59,041 nt of DNA from Pseudomonadota bacterium (GCA_021808055.1 JAKBCH010000007.1:1-59041), one strand, 5' to 3'; counted from the stretch's first letter, positions 8,583 to 17,028 are shown. Program-made: numbers and translations. Notes: generated by a model from the sequence alone, not told the origin.

Positions 8583-10013
8583 ATGAGTGGAACATCATAT
8601 TTAACAGTCGCTGGCGGTAATGCGACGAACATCCATTCTGGAGTTCTCAGCGTTCCGTCTTCCCTAGGCACGACCGTCAATAATCTTCTGCAGGCCTACC
8701 TGGACGGCGTTTCGACGTCTGTTAACGCGGGCAATGCGGGGTTTGAGAATTACAACGCGGTGACCGGCATTCCGGTCAGTGTTGCTGGTAGCGGAACGAA
8801 TTTGCTCGAAGAAATCACCAACACCGATAGCGTTGGCGCGTCGACCTCCGGCGCCGCGAGTGGTGTGGTCTCCGTCGCGGCTGGTGTGACCGATATGGTG
8901 GTGCAGGCCCCCGGCACCGTTTCTGTGGATGGCGTTGGTTCCACGACGATGGCTATCCTCGATGCGAGCAGCAATGTCACCTATAGCCTCGGTAATTCCA
9001 TCAGCAATGGTTCTGGTTCGATCTTCGCCGCAGGTGGTAAGGATTTTATTGCCGATTACGGCAGCAATTCCACCTATGATGTCAACTCCGTCGGCAATGA
9101 TTCTGTCGTGATGTATGGCCTGGGCGGCGTTGACAGCGTGAACGCCTTTGGCAATGCGACAACTTCTGTTTTCATCGGCGGCTCCGATGTCTCCACGGTT
9201 ACCGCTTCTGGCAATTCCCAGGTGTCGGTGGTGTTCTTCGAAAAAGCGGGTGGTAACCTGGATTTCGTTAACAACTCCAGCAAAACTGCGACCGTTTATT
9301 CCGGTGCTTACACAACTGCTGGCGGTGGAACTGTTTACGCACCTAATGCCGTGACGGCTTTTGGTGGTGCTGGCGGCGGTTACTTCATCGGTGGCCGTTC
9401 GGGCAACAACTATCTATCCGGAGGCACGGGCAATTCTACCCTGGTTGGCGCAGGTGCAGGCGATACGTTGATTGCCGCTGGCTCCAGCACTGTTAATGGC
9501 GGCACGGCGACTGATAACAGCCTCTTCGCGGGAAGCGCTTCCGAGACGTTGATTGGCGGTGGTACCAACAATAATTTCTTTCTCGGCCTTGAAGAAGTCG
9601 GTGTTGGCACCGTTCAGGCTTCCAGCGATTTCATTTCTGCTGGCGGCTCTGGAAACCAAATCTTTACGCTCGGCAACGTTGCTTCCTCCACCCTGGTTGG
9701 CTCCACCGTCACTGGTGCGCAGAATATCTATGATGTGCTGGGGAACTACACCACAACTGGCGGCCAAGCGGCCATCTTTGGAGGCAGCAGCTTCACCATC
9801 ACGGATTTCGGTGGCAACGACCATATCTACCTTGTCGATGGTGCTTATGGTTTTGGAAGCGGTGCGCCGACGATTGAGAGCATTACCCCTGCTCTGGGCA
9901 GCAGCGGCAGCACGCAGATACTGCTCTCCGATAACACGGTGATAACGCTGAAGGGTATTACCACATCTCATGTGAACGCATCGATCGGTGGGCATTTGAT
10001 TAGCTATCAATAA
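8583..10013 (+). CDS. Gly/Asn/Ser-rich beta-repeat protein, RTX/type I secretion-like
   Basis: A 476-residue acidic protein with no signal peptide and almost no Lys, Arg or Cys. From about residue 130 it is built of short Gly-Asn-rich turns such as GGTGNSTLVGAGAGDTLIA and GGGTNNNFFLG, resembling degenerate RTX nonapeptide repeats (GGxGxDxux) that fold as a parallel beta-roll. The C-terminal segment (DFGGNDHIYL, then a hydrophobic ILLSDNTVITLKGI end) resembles the uncleaved type I secretion signal region. Likely exported to the surface or medium by an ABC exporter not present in the window; function unknown (adhesin, S-layer-like or matrix protein). GAGGAT lies 7-8 bases before the ATG. It is monocistronic, between an AT-rich leader and a strong terminator, which suggests high expression. 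Confidence 0.72.
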   Translation: MSGTSYLTVAGGNATNIHSGVLSVPSSLGTTVNNLLQAYLDGVSTSVNAGNAGFENYNAVTGIPVSVAGSGTNLLEEITNTDSVGASTSGAASGVVSVAAGVTDMVVQAPGTVSVDGVGSTTMAILDASSNVTYSLGNSISNGSGSIFAAGGKDFIADYGSNSTYDVNSVGNDSVVMYGLGGVDSVNAFGNATTSVFIGGSDVSTVTASGNSQVSVVFFEKAGGNLDFVNNSSKTATVYSGAYTTAGGGTVYAPNAVTAFGGAGGGYFIGGRSGNNYLSGGTGNSTLVGAGAGDTLIAAGSSTVNGGTATDNSLFAGSASETLIGGGTNNNFFLGLEEVGVGTVQASSDFISAGGSGNQIFTLGNVASSTLVGSTVTGAQNIYDVLGNYTTTGGQAAIFGGSSFTITDFGGNDHIYLVDGAYGFGSGAPTIESITPALGSSGSTQILLSDNTVITLKGITTSHVNASIGGHLISYQ

Positions 10014-10035
10014 TCAATCCGTCGTAGACAATTTT

Positions 10036-10066
10036 AGCCTGCCTTGCGTACCAAGGCAGGCTTTTT
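10036..10066 (+). terminator. Rho-independent terminator of the RTX-like gene
   Basis: A perfect 10-bp stem (GCCTGCCTTG at 10037-10046 with CAAGGCAGGC at 10052-10061), five-base loop, followed by TTTTT. It begins 23 bp after the stop codon. Confidence 0.92.
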
Positions 10067-10083
10067 CAGGTCTAGAGTGCGAT

Positions 10084-10207
10084 GACTTTAGGTTCGCTCA
10101 CCATGGGCGCGAGCCTAAAGTCTGAATCGCCCCTATCTCATTGTTTTAGTGGCGGATTCAGATTTGAGAGCGGTTTCCGTTCACGCCGGTTCACGCAAAC
10201 CGCTCTC
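10084..10207. repeat. Composite palindromic intergenic repeat, copy A
   Basis: Two palindromes lie side by side. The first pairs 10084-10097 with 10109-10122 (GACTTTAGGTTCGC against GCGAGCCTAAAGTC, 13 of 14). The second pairs 10166-10176 with 10197-10207 (GAGAGCGGTTT against AAACCGCTCTC, perfect). Segments 10108-10158 and 10168-10191 recur at 22608-22687 on the opposite strand (about 43 of 52 and 23 of 24 matches by hand). The DNA lies between the RTX-like gene terminator and the end of msrB. It contains no gene and looks like a REP/MITE-like element. Confidence 0.75.
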
Positions 10208-10283
10208 ACTCTCTGCTTAACCGAGCAACATCCGGCTCTAAGGCCCGGGCGGATATGCGGACATTTGCAGCCAGGCAGCGGGG

Positions 10284-10700
10284 TTATTGTTCGGCGGGGT
10301 GAAAATTCAACACGATGCCATTGATGCAATAGCGAAGGCCGGTCGGCGGCGGGCCATCCTCGAACACGTGGCCCAGGTGGCCGCCGCAGTTGCTGCAATG
10401 CGCCTCAATGCGGATCATGCCGTGGCTCCGGTCAACATTGGTGCCGATCGCGCCTTCCACGGGGTCATTAAAGCTCGGCCAACCCGTCCCGCTTTCAAAT
10501 TTGGTATTTGCCACGAAAAGGGTTTGGCCACAGCCAGCGCAGGTAAAGCTGCCGGGGCGCTTTTCATAGTTCAGCGCGCATGTGCCTGGGGCTTCTGTGG
10601 CGTGATGTCGTAATATGGCATATTGATCCGCTGTCAGGCGCTGGCGCCACTCGGCATCGCTTAGGGCAAACGGGAATGCTGTTTTGTTGACCACACTCAT
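10284..10700 (-). CDS. msrB: Peptide methionine (R)-S-oxide reductase
   Basis: A 138-residue MsrB, which reduces methionine-R-sulfoxide in oxidised proteins using thioredoxin. It has the two zinc CxxC pairs (C54/C57 and C102/C105), the substrate-binding block GTGWPSF, and HCSNCGGHLGHVFEDGP. The catalytic Cys125 sits in LRYCING. AGGAAG lies about 6 bases before the ATG. It is a single-gene unit reading towards repeat copy A, and stands apart from any MsrA. Confidence 0.96.
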   Translation of the reverse strand: MSVVNKTAFPFALSDAEWRQRLTADQYAILRHHATEAPGTCALNYEKRPGSFTCAGCGQTLFVANTKFESGTGWPSFNDPVEGAIGTNVDRSHGMIRIEAHCSNCGGHLGHVFEDGPPPTGLRYCINGIVLNFHPAEQ

Positions 10701-10903
10701 AAGAGCTTCCTATCCGGTGCTAAATGACTGGAGACAATATAAGCCGCACGGCTCTCTCGCCAAGACATACTTACCGAATATGGAAAAACGGACGACGTTG
10801 GGGTTTATCTGTGCATCCCGCCGCACGCTGCGCTGAGCGAGGCCGGGTTAGCGGGATTGCACGATCTGCATCAATGGTAACGCCGGATAAACGGCTGCCT
10901 ATG

Positions 10904-11071
10904 TCAGGCCGCGGACTTGTCGCCGCTAACAACGGGCTTGGATTTCAAGGCGCGCCAACGCTCCAGGGTTGCCTCACGGGCGGGTTTGCCGTCGCTTAAG
11001 GAGGCCGCAATCAGACGGTCGATGACAGCGTTCCGAAGTTCAGACTCGGTCTTCAGCATATTGGCTGGCAT
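10904..11071 (-). CDS. Possible small protein of 55 residues, unknown
   Basis: An ATG at 11071 opens a 55-residue frame ending in TGA at 10904. It encodes a charged, helix-prone peptide containing LRNAVIDRLIAASLSDG and ATLERWRALKSK. The Arg/Lys/Glu spacing is more protein-like than that of the competing plus-strand frame at 10724-10999. There is no toxin-like partner downstream and no strong ribosome site. It may be a real small regulatory protein, a remnant, or chance. Confidence 0.35.
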   Translation of the reverse strand: MPANMLKTESELRNAVIDRLIAASLSDGKPAREATLERWRALKSKPVVSGDKSAA

Positions 11072-11288
11072 GGATTGACACTTCCCTCTCCATATTCCGG
11101 ACGCTTTGTCCGTATTTGTATATTGCTTGGTAACAAAGGCATGAATAAGGCATAGTATTGGAGCTTATATGGCAACGCAATTTGCCTAAAAGGTGGAATA
11201 ATTGTTGAAAACTTGTCGTCCCCCCCCCCTGTCAGTTCATTTTGAATTTGTTATCGGGCAATGGGTAATTTTTAAGATCTGAGGCTTC
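11072..11288. other. Non-coding stretch with a ten-base C tract
   Basis: No gene is seen between the small open frame and the lipoprotein at 11289. The stretch is moderately AT-rich. A run of ten C residues occupies 11220-11229, about 60 bp before the lipoprotein start codon, where a promoter spacer or leader would be expected. The stretch from 10701 to 10903 likewise contains nothing recognisable beyond the msrB leader. Confidence 0.5.
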
Positions 11289-11669
11289 ATGGCGAGGTGG
11301 CCGACTTTTCCCTTCATAACAAGCCTGGCCATGCTTGGGCTGCTGAGTGCCTGCGCCGTTCCCGGCCAGCAAGCCAGCTTGTCTGGTGCTGTACCGCCGG
11401 TTTCGGAACAATCCTTGAAAGGCTCTTCGCCCCAGGTTTTGGATGCTGATTTCGGTGCCCCGATGTTGCGCCGGGTGGATGGGCCCGCCCAGGTCTGGCT
11501 CTATCATTCGGCGAGCTGCGGGATGAATGTGTTTCTCTACCCGGATGCGCAGGGTGTACCCCGCGTGGCCGCTGTGGTGCCGGATGCCGGGGACAACCCG
11601 GTAAATTGTATGCAAAGCTTTGAGAAGCCAACCACCGCCGCGGCACTGGAGCAAGGGGCGTCCTCCTGA
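11289..11669 (+). CDS. Small lipoprotein, BamE/SmpA-like
   Basis: A 126-residue protein with a signal peptide and lipobox LLSAC (Cys about residue 21), so probably lipidated. After a short linker, residues 50-115 (FGAPMLRRVDGPAQVWLY ... CGMNVFLY) resemble the small alpha-beta fold of outer-membrane lipoproteins such as BamE/OmlA, which often carry a GxP..R.DG..W.Y pattern. Two Cys in the mature domain (CGMN and NCMQ) could form a disulfide. It lies 30 bp before gshB on the same strand and may be co-transcribed. Function is not established. Confidence 0.65.
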   Translation: MARWPTFPFITSLAMLGLLSACAVPGQQASLSGAVPPVSEQSLKGSSPQVLDADFGAPMLRRVDGPAQVWLYHSASCGMNVFLYPDAQGVPRVAAVVPDAGDNPVNCMQSFEKPTTAAALEQGASS

Positions 11670-11699
11670 TAGCCTGTGCGGGCTTGAAATGAGGATAAA

Positions 11700-12647
11700 A
11701 TGGCGTCTCTGAATATTGCCGTGCAGATGGACCCGCTGCATGGCATCGACATTACTGGTGATTCCACCTTTGCGCTGATGCTGGAAGCCCAGGCGCGCGG
11801 CCACCGGCTCTGGCATTACGAGGTACCGCATATGTGGCTGGAGGGGGCTACGTTGAAGGCGCGGGTAAAGCCCGTGACCGTGCAAGCCGTGGCGGGGGCG
11901 CATTATGCGTTCGGGGCGGAGGATGTAATCGACCTCGGCAACATGGATGTGGTGCTGATGCGCCAGGACCCGCCTTTTGACATGGCCTACATCACCGCCA
12001 CGCATCTGCTGGAGCATATTCACCCAAAAACCTTGGTGGTGAACAACCCGGCCGCCGTGCGTAACGCGCCGGAAAAGCTGCTGGTGACACATTTTCCGCG
12101 GCTCATGCCGCCGACGATGATCTCCTGGGACCGCGAGGCGATCAAAGATTTCCGCGCGCTGCATAAGGACATCATTATCAAGCCGTTATTCGGCAATGGC
12201 GGGGTTGGCGTGTTTCGCATCAAGCCGGATGATGAGAATCTCGGCTCGTTGCTGGATATGTTCTTTGCCGCGTCGCGTGAGCCGCTGATGATACAGCGTT
12301 ACGAGCCTGCCGTGCGCAAAGGCGACAAGCGGATCATATTGATCGACGGCGAGCCGCTGGGGGCGCTCAACCGTGTGCCGGCGGAGGGGGATTCACGCTC
12401 CAACATGCATGCGGGCGGCCGCGCGGAAGCGACAAAGCTCACGGCCCGCGAGCAGGAAATTTGCGCGGCGATTGGCCCGTTGCTGAAGGAGCAGGGGTTG
12501 TTGTTCACCGGCATCGACGTGATCGGGGATTATCTGACTGAGATCAACGTCACCTCGCCCACCGGGTTGCAGCAGATCGCGCGGTTCGACGGCGTTAACC
12601 TCGCCACTGTCATCTGGGAGAAAATCGAGGCGATCCGCGCCGCTTAA
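11700..12647 (+). CDS. gshB: Glutathione synthetase
   Basis: A 315-residue ATP-grasp ligase that adds glycine to gamma-glutamylcysteine in the cytoplasm. Recognisable GshB features are the N-terminal [20 protein letters not shown], the [12 protein letters not shown] block, the ATP-grasp core [14 protein letters not shown], and the C-terminal metal-binding [19 protein letters not shown]. The length matches the family. A GAGGAT ribosome site lies just before the ATG. The product provides glutathione for redox balance; the neighbouring msrB fits a loose oxidative-stress theme but is not in the same operon. Confidence 0.96.
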   Translation: MASLNIAVQMDPLHGIDITGDSTFALMLEAQARGHRLWHYEVPHMWLEGATLKARVKPVTVQAVAGAHYAFGAEDVIDLGNMDVVLMRQDPPFDMAYITATHLLEHIHPKTLVVNNPAAVRNAPEKLLVTHFPRLMPPTMISWDREAIKDFRALHKDIIIKPLFGNGGVGVFRIKPDDENLGSLLDMFFAASREPLMIQRYEPAVRKGDKRIILIDGEPLGALNRVPAEGDSRSNMHAGGRAEATKLTAREQEICAAIGPLLKEQGLLFTGIDVIGDYLTEINVTSPTGLQQIARFDGVNLATVIWEKIEAIRAA

Positions 12648-12658
12648 AGTACCTGGCT

Positions 12659-13165
12659 CTAATCGAGTTTACGCAGAATGGGGTGATAAGCCCGGCCTTG
12701 ATAAACCAGGCCGGAGCTGGACTGGCCGAGATGGATGGCCCGTACCTCGCAGAAGAATACCGTGTGCGTGCCCACATCTACGCTCTGGCTCACCACGCAA
12801 TCCAGGCTGGCGGCGGCGTTTTCCAGCACGGGGGCGCCGGTTGCCAGGCTTATCCATTTGCCGTGGCTGAAACGCTCTGGCATGGGCAGGTTTCCAGCCC
12901 CTGCGAAGATGGGGGATAATTCCTCATGCTCATGCGTGAGCACGTTGACGCAGATGATTCCCGCCGCCTTGAAAATTTCGTGACAACGACTGGAGCGGTT
13001 GATGCAGACCAGCATGGTGGCGGGGGTGTCGGTTACCGAGCACGCGGCTGAGACGGTCATGCCCACAGCGCCTTCCGGTCCCTGGGTGGTGATGATGTTC
13101 ACCGCCGCACCCATGCGGGCCATGGCCTCGCGGAAATCCGAACGGTCGAAAGCAGCGTCGGGCAT
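12659..13165 (-). CDS. Flavin reductase domain protein, HpaC/RutF-like
   Basis: A flavin:NAD(P)H reductase of the split-barrel FMN-binding family, about 168 residues. Typical blocks are GMTVSAACSVTDTPATMLVCINRSS, which binds flavin, and a GTHTVFFCEVRAI strand near the C-terminus. Such proteins supply reduced FMN or FAD to two-component monooxygenases. No monooxygenase lies nearby, so the partner is unknown. An upstream in-frame GTG at 13186 would add seven residues; the ATG at 13165 is preferred because GAGGA lies 10 bases before it. It follows dinB by about 30 bp on the same strand. Confidence 0.87.
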   Translation of the reverse strand: MPDAAFDRSDFREAMARMGAAVNIITTQGPEGAVGMTVSAACSVTDTPATMLVCINRSSRCHEIFKAAGIICVNVLTHEHEELSPIFAGAGNLPMPERFSHGKWISLATGAPVLENAAASLDCVVSQSVDVGTHTVFFCEVRAIHLGQSSSGLVYQGRAYHPILRKLD

Positions 13166-13194
13166 CAATTGTTTTTCCTCGGGCACGAGATTTT

Positions 13195-14454
13195 TTAACC
13201 CTTTCCCTTATGCGGGCGCAAGGCGCGGCCACGCTGCACGGCGGCATCGCCGAAGCGGGCGCGCAGCCGGTCTATCGCGTCCTGCCGGGCGCGGCGGCGG
13301 GGTGTGGTGGTATCGGCAAGGTCGCCCTGGTCAGCCAGTGCGGCCGCTGCCAACGGGGCAGCACCTATGCCGATGAGCCGGAAGCGCGTGCTATCGGCCT
13401 CGCGCGCCAGCACGGGTTGGGCGGCTTCAAAAATGCTTTCCGCAAGCTGGGTGGGGCAGGACAGGCGCTGGCTGCGGGTGCGCAGCAGAAAATCAGCGGT
13501 TTTGAGTTTCAGGACGATACCCGCGGCGGCCTGGTTTTCTCTGTGCAGGCGCCGGCCGAGTTTTTCGCAAAGCGGCCAAAGTGCGGCTTCCAGGGCTTCG
13601 CGGTCTGCTATGTCCGTCTCGAATGTGGTTTCGGCGCTGATGGATTTGCTCTCCCGCTCCGGGCGGATGGGCCGGTCGTCTTGCAGCCGGGCGCGGGCGA
13701 TGAGCGCCGTAGCCTCATTCCCCAGCCGCGCGGCCGTGCCATCATCCAGCGCCGCGAGCTGGCCGATTGTGATGATGCCCAGCGCCTCCAGCCGCTTCAC
13801 CTGGGCGGGGCCGATACCTGGCAGCAGCCCAATCTTTTCCTGTGCCAAAACATCCGTCGCTTCCGTGCCTAAAACGGTGAAACCACGCGGCTTGCCACGC
13901 TCAGCCGCCAGCTTGGCCAGCATTCTGTTGCGCGCCAGGCCGATGGAGATGGTGATGCCGAGTTCCGCCTCCACGCGCCGTGCCAGGCGGGAGAGCACAA
14001 TCGCGGGCGCGGCGCCGTGCAGCGTTTGCGTGCCTGAAAGGTCAAGTGCCGCTTCATCAACAGAAAGCGGTTGCACAAGCGGGGTGAGGGCCTCAAACAT
14101 CGCCCGCATCTGGCGGGAGACGGCGCTGTATTTGGCCATCTCTGGTGGCAGCACCACGGCTTGCGGGCAAAGCTGGCGGGCCTTGAACATCGGCATGGCC
14201 GAGCGCACGCCGTAAAGCCGGGCGATATAGCAGCAGGTGGAAACCACGCCGCGCACACCGCCGCCGATAATGACGGGCTTATCGCGCAATTCGGGCCGGT
14301 CACGTTTTTCAACCGCCGCAAAGAAGGCGTCGCAATCGATATGCGCGATGGAGAGGGTGAATAGTTCCGGGTGACGAACAATACGCACGCCCCCGCATTT
14401 ATTGCAGACAGAGCCATGCACAATCTCATCACAATCGCGGCAAAGGGCAGGCAT
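13195..14454 (-). CDS. dinB: DNA polymerase IV with N-terminal zinc-knuckle extension
   Basis: A 419-residue Y-family translesion polymerase. The palm carries the metal-binding block HIDCDAFFAAVEKRD and the catalytic SVDEAALDLSG. The KLAAERGKPRGFTVL and LLPGIGPAQVKRLEALGI stretches are the usual fingers/thumb and helix-hairpin-helix segments. Unlike E. coli DinB, about 35 residues precede the core and contain CRDCDEIVHGSVCNKCG, four Cys spaced as a zinc knuckle. AAGGA lies 9 bases before the ATG. The C-terminus lacks an obvious beta-clamp QLxLF motif, which I could not place. Confidence 0.92.
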   Translation of the reverse strand: MPALCRDCDEIVHGSVCNKCGGVRIVRHPELFTLSIAHIDCDAFFAAVEKRDRPELRDKPVIIGGGVRGVVSTCCYIARLYGVRSAMPMFKARQLCPQAVVLPPEMAKYSAVSRQMRAMFEALTPLVQPLSVDEAALDLSGTQTLHGAAPAIVLSRLARRVEAELGITISIGLARNRMLAKLAAERGKPRGFTVLGTEATDVLAQEKIGLLPGIGPAQVKRLEALGIITIGQLAALDDGTAARLGNEATALIARARLQDDRPIRPERESKSISAETTFETDIADREALEAALWPLCEKLGRRLHRENQAAAGIVLKLKTADFLLRTRSQRLSCPTQLAESIFEAAQPVLAREADSTRFRLIGIGAAPLAAAALADQGDLADTTTPRRRARQDAIDRLRARFGDAAVQRGRALRPHKGKG

Positions 14455-14525
14455 TTCAGCCCATCCTTGGGGGGGTTATTTGGCGGCGGAAGGTGAAGAG
14501 GTTTTGCTTGAACGCCGCGCCATTT

Positions 14526-15308
14526 TTACATTGAGCTGTCATCGATGACATAAGCGGCGGTAACGCCACCATCGATGGTATAAGCCGAGCCGGTAATGAA
14601 ACTGGCTTCATCAGATGCCAGGAATGCCACAAGATTGGCGATTTCCGCTGGCTCGGCGAGGCGCCCCATGGGCAGATAACGCCGACGCAGCTTCCAGGCT
14701 TCATCATCCGCCAGAAATGCCTTCACCAGCGGCGTGGCGGTGGGGCCAGGGCAAATGGCAACGGCGCGTATGCGTTGGCGCGCATACATAATGGCGAGTT
14801 CGCGCGTCATGGCCAGCACGCCGCCCTTGGCGGCGGTGTAGGCGATTTGTGGAAAGGCCGAACCAACAAGAGCCACGATGGAAGCGGTGTTGATGATAAC
14901 GCCGTTGCCAGATTGCAGCAGATAGGGAATCCCTGCCTTGCAGCAAAGAAACACCGAGGTGAGATTGGCCGCGATGGTTTTGTTCCAGGCGGCAAGCGGG
15001 GTTTCCACTGGGCCGGTGTCGTTTCCCAGGCAGATGCCGGCATTGTTGAACAGCACATCCAGCCCGCCAAAGGCCGCCGCACCTTCGGCTAACATTGCCG
15101 CACAGGCGGTTTCATCCGCGAGGTCGCCGATGACGGAAACTGCGTCGCCGCCCGCGGCCTGGATGGCGGCAGCGGTACCCTCCGCTGCCTTCGCGCTTAT
15201 ATCCGCGCAGATTACCTTGGCACCTTCGGCGGCACATTTCTCCGCCGTGGCGCGGCCAATGCCGCCGCCAGCACCGGTGATGAACACCCGTTTATCTTTC
15301 AGGCGCAT
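14526..15308 (-). CDS. Short-chain dehydrogenase/reductase
   Basis: A 260-residue classical SDR. Cofactor motif GAGGGIG (residues 12-18), NNAG, the catalytic Ser in NTASIVALVGS and the YTAAK active site are all present, so it should be an NAD(P)-dependent oxidoreductase. Asp in the ICADIS segment after strand 2 suggests NAD preference. Substrate is unknown. Its ATG overlaps the end of the upstream TIM-barrel gene by 10 bp, which makes it the last gene of a three-gene operon with an acyltransferase and the barrel protein. About 70 bp separate its stop from dinB. Confidence 0.92.
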   Translation of the reverse strand: MRLKDKRVFITGAGGGIGRATAEKCAAEGAKVICADISAKAAEGTAAAIQAAGGDAVSVIGDLADETACAAMLAEGAAAFGGLDVLFNNAGICLGNDTGPVETPLAAWNKTIAANLTSVFLCCKAGIPYLLQSGNGVIINTASIVALVGSAFPQIAYTAAKGGVLAMTRELAIMYARQRIRAVAICPGPTATPLVKAFLADDEAWKLRRRYLPMGRLAEPAEIANLVAFLASDEASFITGSAYTIDGGVTAAYVIDDSSM

Positions 15309-15976
15309 GAGAGAATCGCTTTCAGTTGCGCGGTGAGCGGCTCACCTGGCGCGAACACGCCATCAAATGCGGCGGTGCCGACAGTAAAGCCATCCGCCCC
15401 GGCTTCGCGCAGGGCGGCGATGCGGGCCGGGCTGTCCACGCCGCCGGCGCAGATCAATGTTTTAGATTTCAGCCCGCATCGCGCGGCACGCACCAGGGCC
15501 AGGGGGTCGGCCTCCACCGCGCGGTAAGCCAACAGATCCGCCCCGGCGCAGCCCAGGGCGGCGAAGGCGGCGCAATGGGCTTCAACCTCTTGCGCACCGC
15601 CGCCAAGCTGGGTGGGGTGGCCAATGGGCGTGCCGGGGAAGGGGTAGTATTTCACGTTGCTGCCCGCGAGAAGATCGAGCGTTTCCACCACTTCGGTGCC
15701 GCCCAAAAGCCTGTCCACTCCCAGGGCCAGGCCAACGCGCGCGGAGTGCAATGCGGCCCCTGGCGACGTTGCCACCACTTCCAGATAGCTGGTGGCATCG
15801 AGCTCCTTAATCCGCGCATGAAGCTGGCGCAGGGTATCCTCGTCCACTCCGATGTCTTTAAAGCCGATATGGCGCAGCCCGAGGGGAGCGATCTCATCCA
15901 GGATCGCTAGGCAATCAGGTACCGTACGGTCCTGGCGGGTGAGCATGAAGATGAACTCCATGCCTGATTGTCTCAT
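15299..15976 (-). CDS. TIM-barrel protein of unknown substrate, phosphate-binding type
   Basis: A 225-residue beta/alpha barrel. The C-terminal strands read TLICAGGVDSPARIAALREAGADGFTVGTAAF, the standard phosphate-binding arrangement of HisA/TrpF/thiamine-phosphate synthase-like barrels. The N-terminus (MEFIFMLTRQDRTVPDCLAIL) and HIGFKDIGV do not match a family I can name with confidence. The ATG at 15976 overlaps the acyltransferase stop as ATGA, which favours this start over the internal ATG at 15961. Its tight packing with an SDR and a membrane acyltransferase suggests a common pathway, perhaps on a sugar or polyol derivative, but this is inference only. Confidence 0.7.
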   Translation of the reverse strand: MRQSGMEFIFMLTRQDRTVPDCLAILDEIAPLGLRHIGFKDIGVDEDTLRQLHARIKELDATSYLEVVATSPGAALHSARVGLALGVDRLLGGTEVVETLDLLAGSNVKYYPFPGTPIGHPTQLGGGAQEVEAHCAAFAALGCAGADLLAYRAVEADPLALVRAARCGLKSKTLICAGGVDSPARIAALREAGADGFTVGTAAFDGVFAPGEPLTAQLKAILSCA

Positions 15977-17028
15977 TGCCGGACCGGCGGAGCAATGAGT
16001 GTTGATGAAAAATTTTTATTTCGTTGCATGAATGGTTTTTCCACCCCATGGTGCAGCAATGCAGCAGCAAGAAAGGATAATAACAATGAAAGGGTCAGAA
16101 AAGCCAGGCTAAAATACAAGGGGTTTCGCGCCAATAGGGGCCCGAGCCAGAGTGCCGACATCCGTTCGGCAGGCTCGTTCACAAGGTAAAGAGGGTAGGA
16201 AATGGCGCCAAGATAAAGCAAAGGCCGCGCCGCCAAAATCTGCCCCCAGCCTTGCTGTTGGGCGAGCATGATGCCCAGCCAGGCCAAAGCAGTGAAAATT
16301 TCCCCGGCTTTGGTGAAGGTGGAAAGCAGGTATATCCCTGCCAGGCAGACGAAGAACGGTGCCGTGCGATTGGCGGTGAGCCAGAGGCGGCTGGCCAGCC
16401 CAAGGGCGAACCAGGGGGCGGCATCCGGCAAAAAGGCGCGGGAGAAGCCGTTACCCAGTGGCAACAGGTGGTAAAGACCCCCCAAAGCCAGCAAAACCAA
16501 AGCAAACCGGAAGAAATCCCGTGGGGCAAGTAGCCCGATCAACAGATAGAACTGCCACTCTGTGGAAAGCGACCAGGCGGGGCCAAGCAGCGTGACCCAA
16601 CCGAAAGGCAGCCAGGAATCCGGCACCAGCCCGTGCAGCAGGGTGAGATGCGCCAGCAGATGCGCCCAGAGCGGGTGCGGCAGGCCAGGCGAAACAATGG
16701 CCCGCGCGGCTGGGCCAACCCAGGGCAGGGCCGGCAGCGGGTTACCCTGGGCCTGTGTGAGAATGGAAGCGCCCAGCACCAGAAAATATACCGGCAGCAG
16801 CCGCCTGGCGCGCGCGGCCATAAAGGGCTGGAATCGCCAGTTATGATGCGCCAGCGAGCTCGTGATCACCAGCCCGCTTAGTGCGAAGAACAAATCCACC
16901 GCCGCCTGCCCATGGGCAAAAATCCTGCCCAACCACGCTGGTGTGCTGGTTAAGGGCAATGCGTGACCGAGCATGACATACACTGCCAAAAGCCCGCGCA
17001 CCCCATCCAGGCGTTCCAGTCGCTGCAT
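15973..17028 (-). CDS. Membrane acyltransferase, acyltransferase 3 family
   Basis: A 351-residue protein with about ten hydrophobic segments. It opens with RLDGVRGLLAVYVMLGHALPL, the conserved R-x10-H motif of acyltransferase 3 enzymes such as OafA and NolL, and continues with FFALSGLVI and RARRLLPVYFLV. ISYPLYLVNEP is the conserved late motif. The family transfers acetyl or other acyl groups from the cytoplasm to extracytoplasmic sugars. There is no C-terminal SGNH domain. It is the first gene of the operon with the TIM-barrel and SDR genes and is divergent from the hydrolase at 17129. Confidence 0.9.
   Translation of the reverse strand: MQRLERLDGVRGLLAVYVMLGHALPLTSTPAWLGRIFAHGQAAVDLFFALSGLVITSSLAHHNWRFQPFMAARARRLLPVYFLVLGASILTQAQGNPLPALPWVGPAARAIVSPGLPHPLWAHLLAHLTLLHGLVPDSWLPFGWVTLLGPAWSLSTEWQFYLLIGLLAPRDFFRFALVLLALGGLYHLLPLGNGFSRAFLPDAAPWFALGLASRLWLTANRTAPFFVCLAGIYLLSTFTKAGEIFTALAWLGIMLAQQQGWGQILAARPLLYLGAISYPLYLVNEPAERMSALWLGPLLARNPLYFSLAFLTLSLLLSFLAAALLHHGVEKPFMQRNKNFSSTLIAPPVRQ

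Noticed and set aside
10690..10905. A toxin gene paired with the small open frame at 10904-11071
   Set aside because: All three minus-strand frames downstream are short and show no PIN, RelE or MazF features.
10724..10999. A 91-residue plus-strand open frame between msrB and the lipoprotein
   Set aside because: No motif, Gly/Arg-rich chance composition, and the opposite-strand frame is more protein-like.
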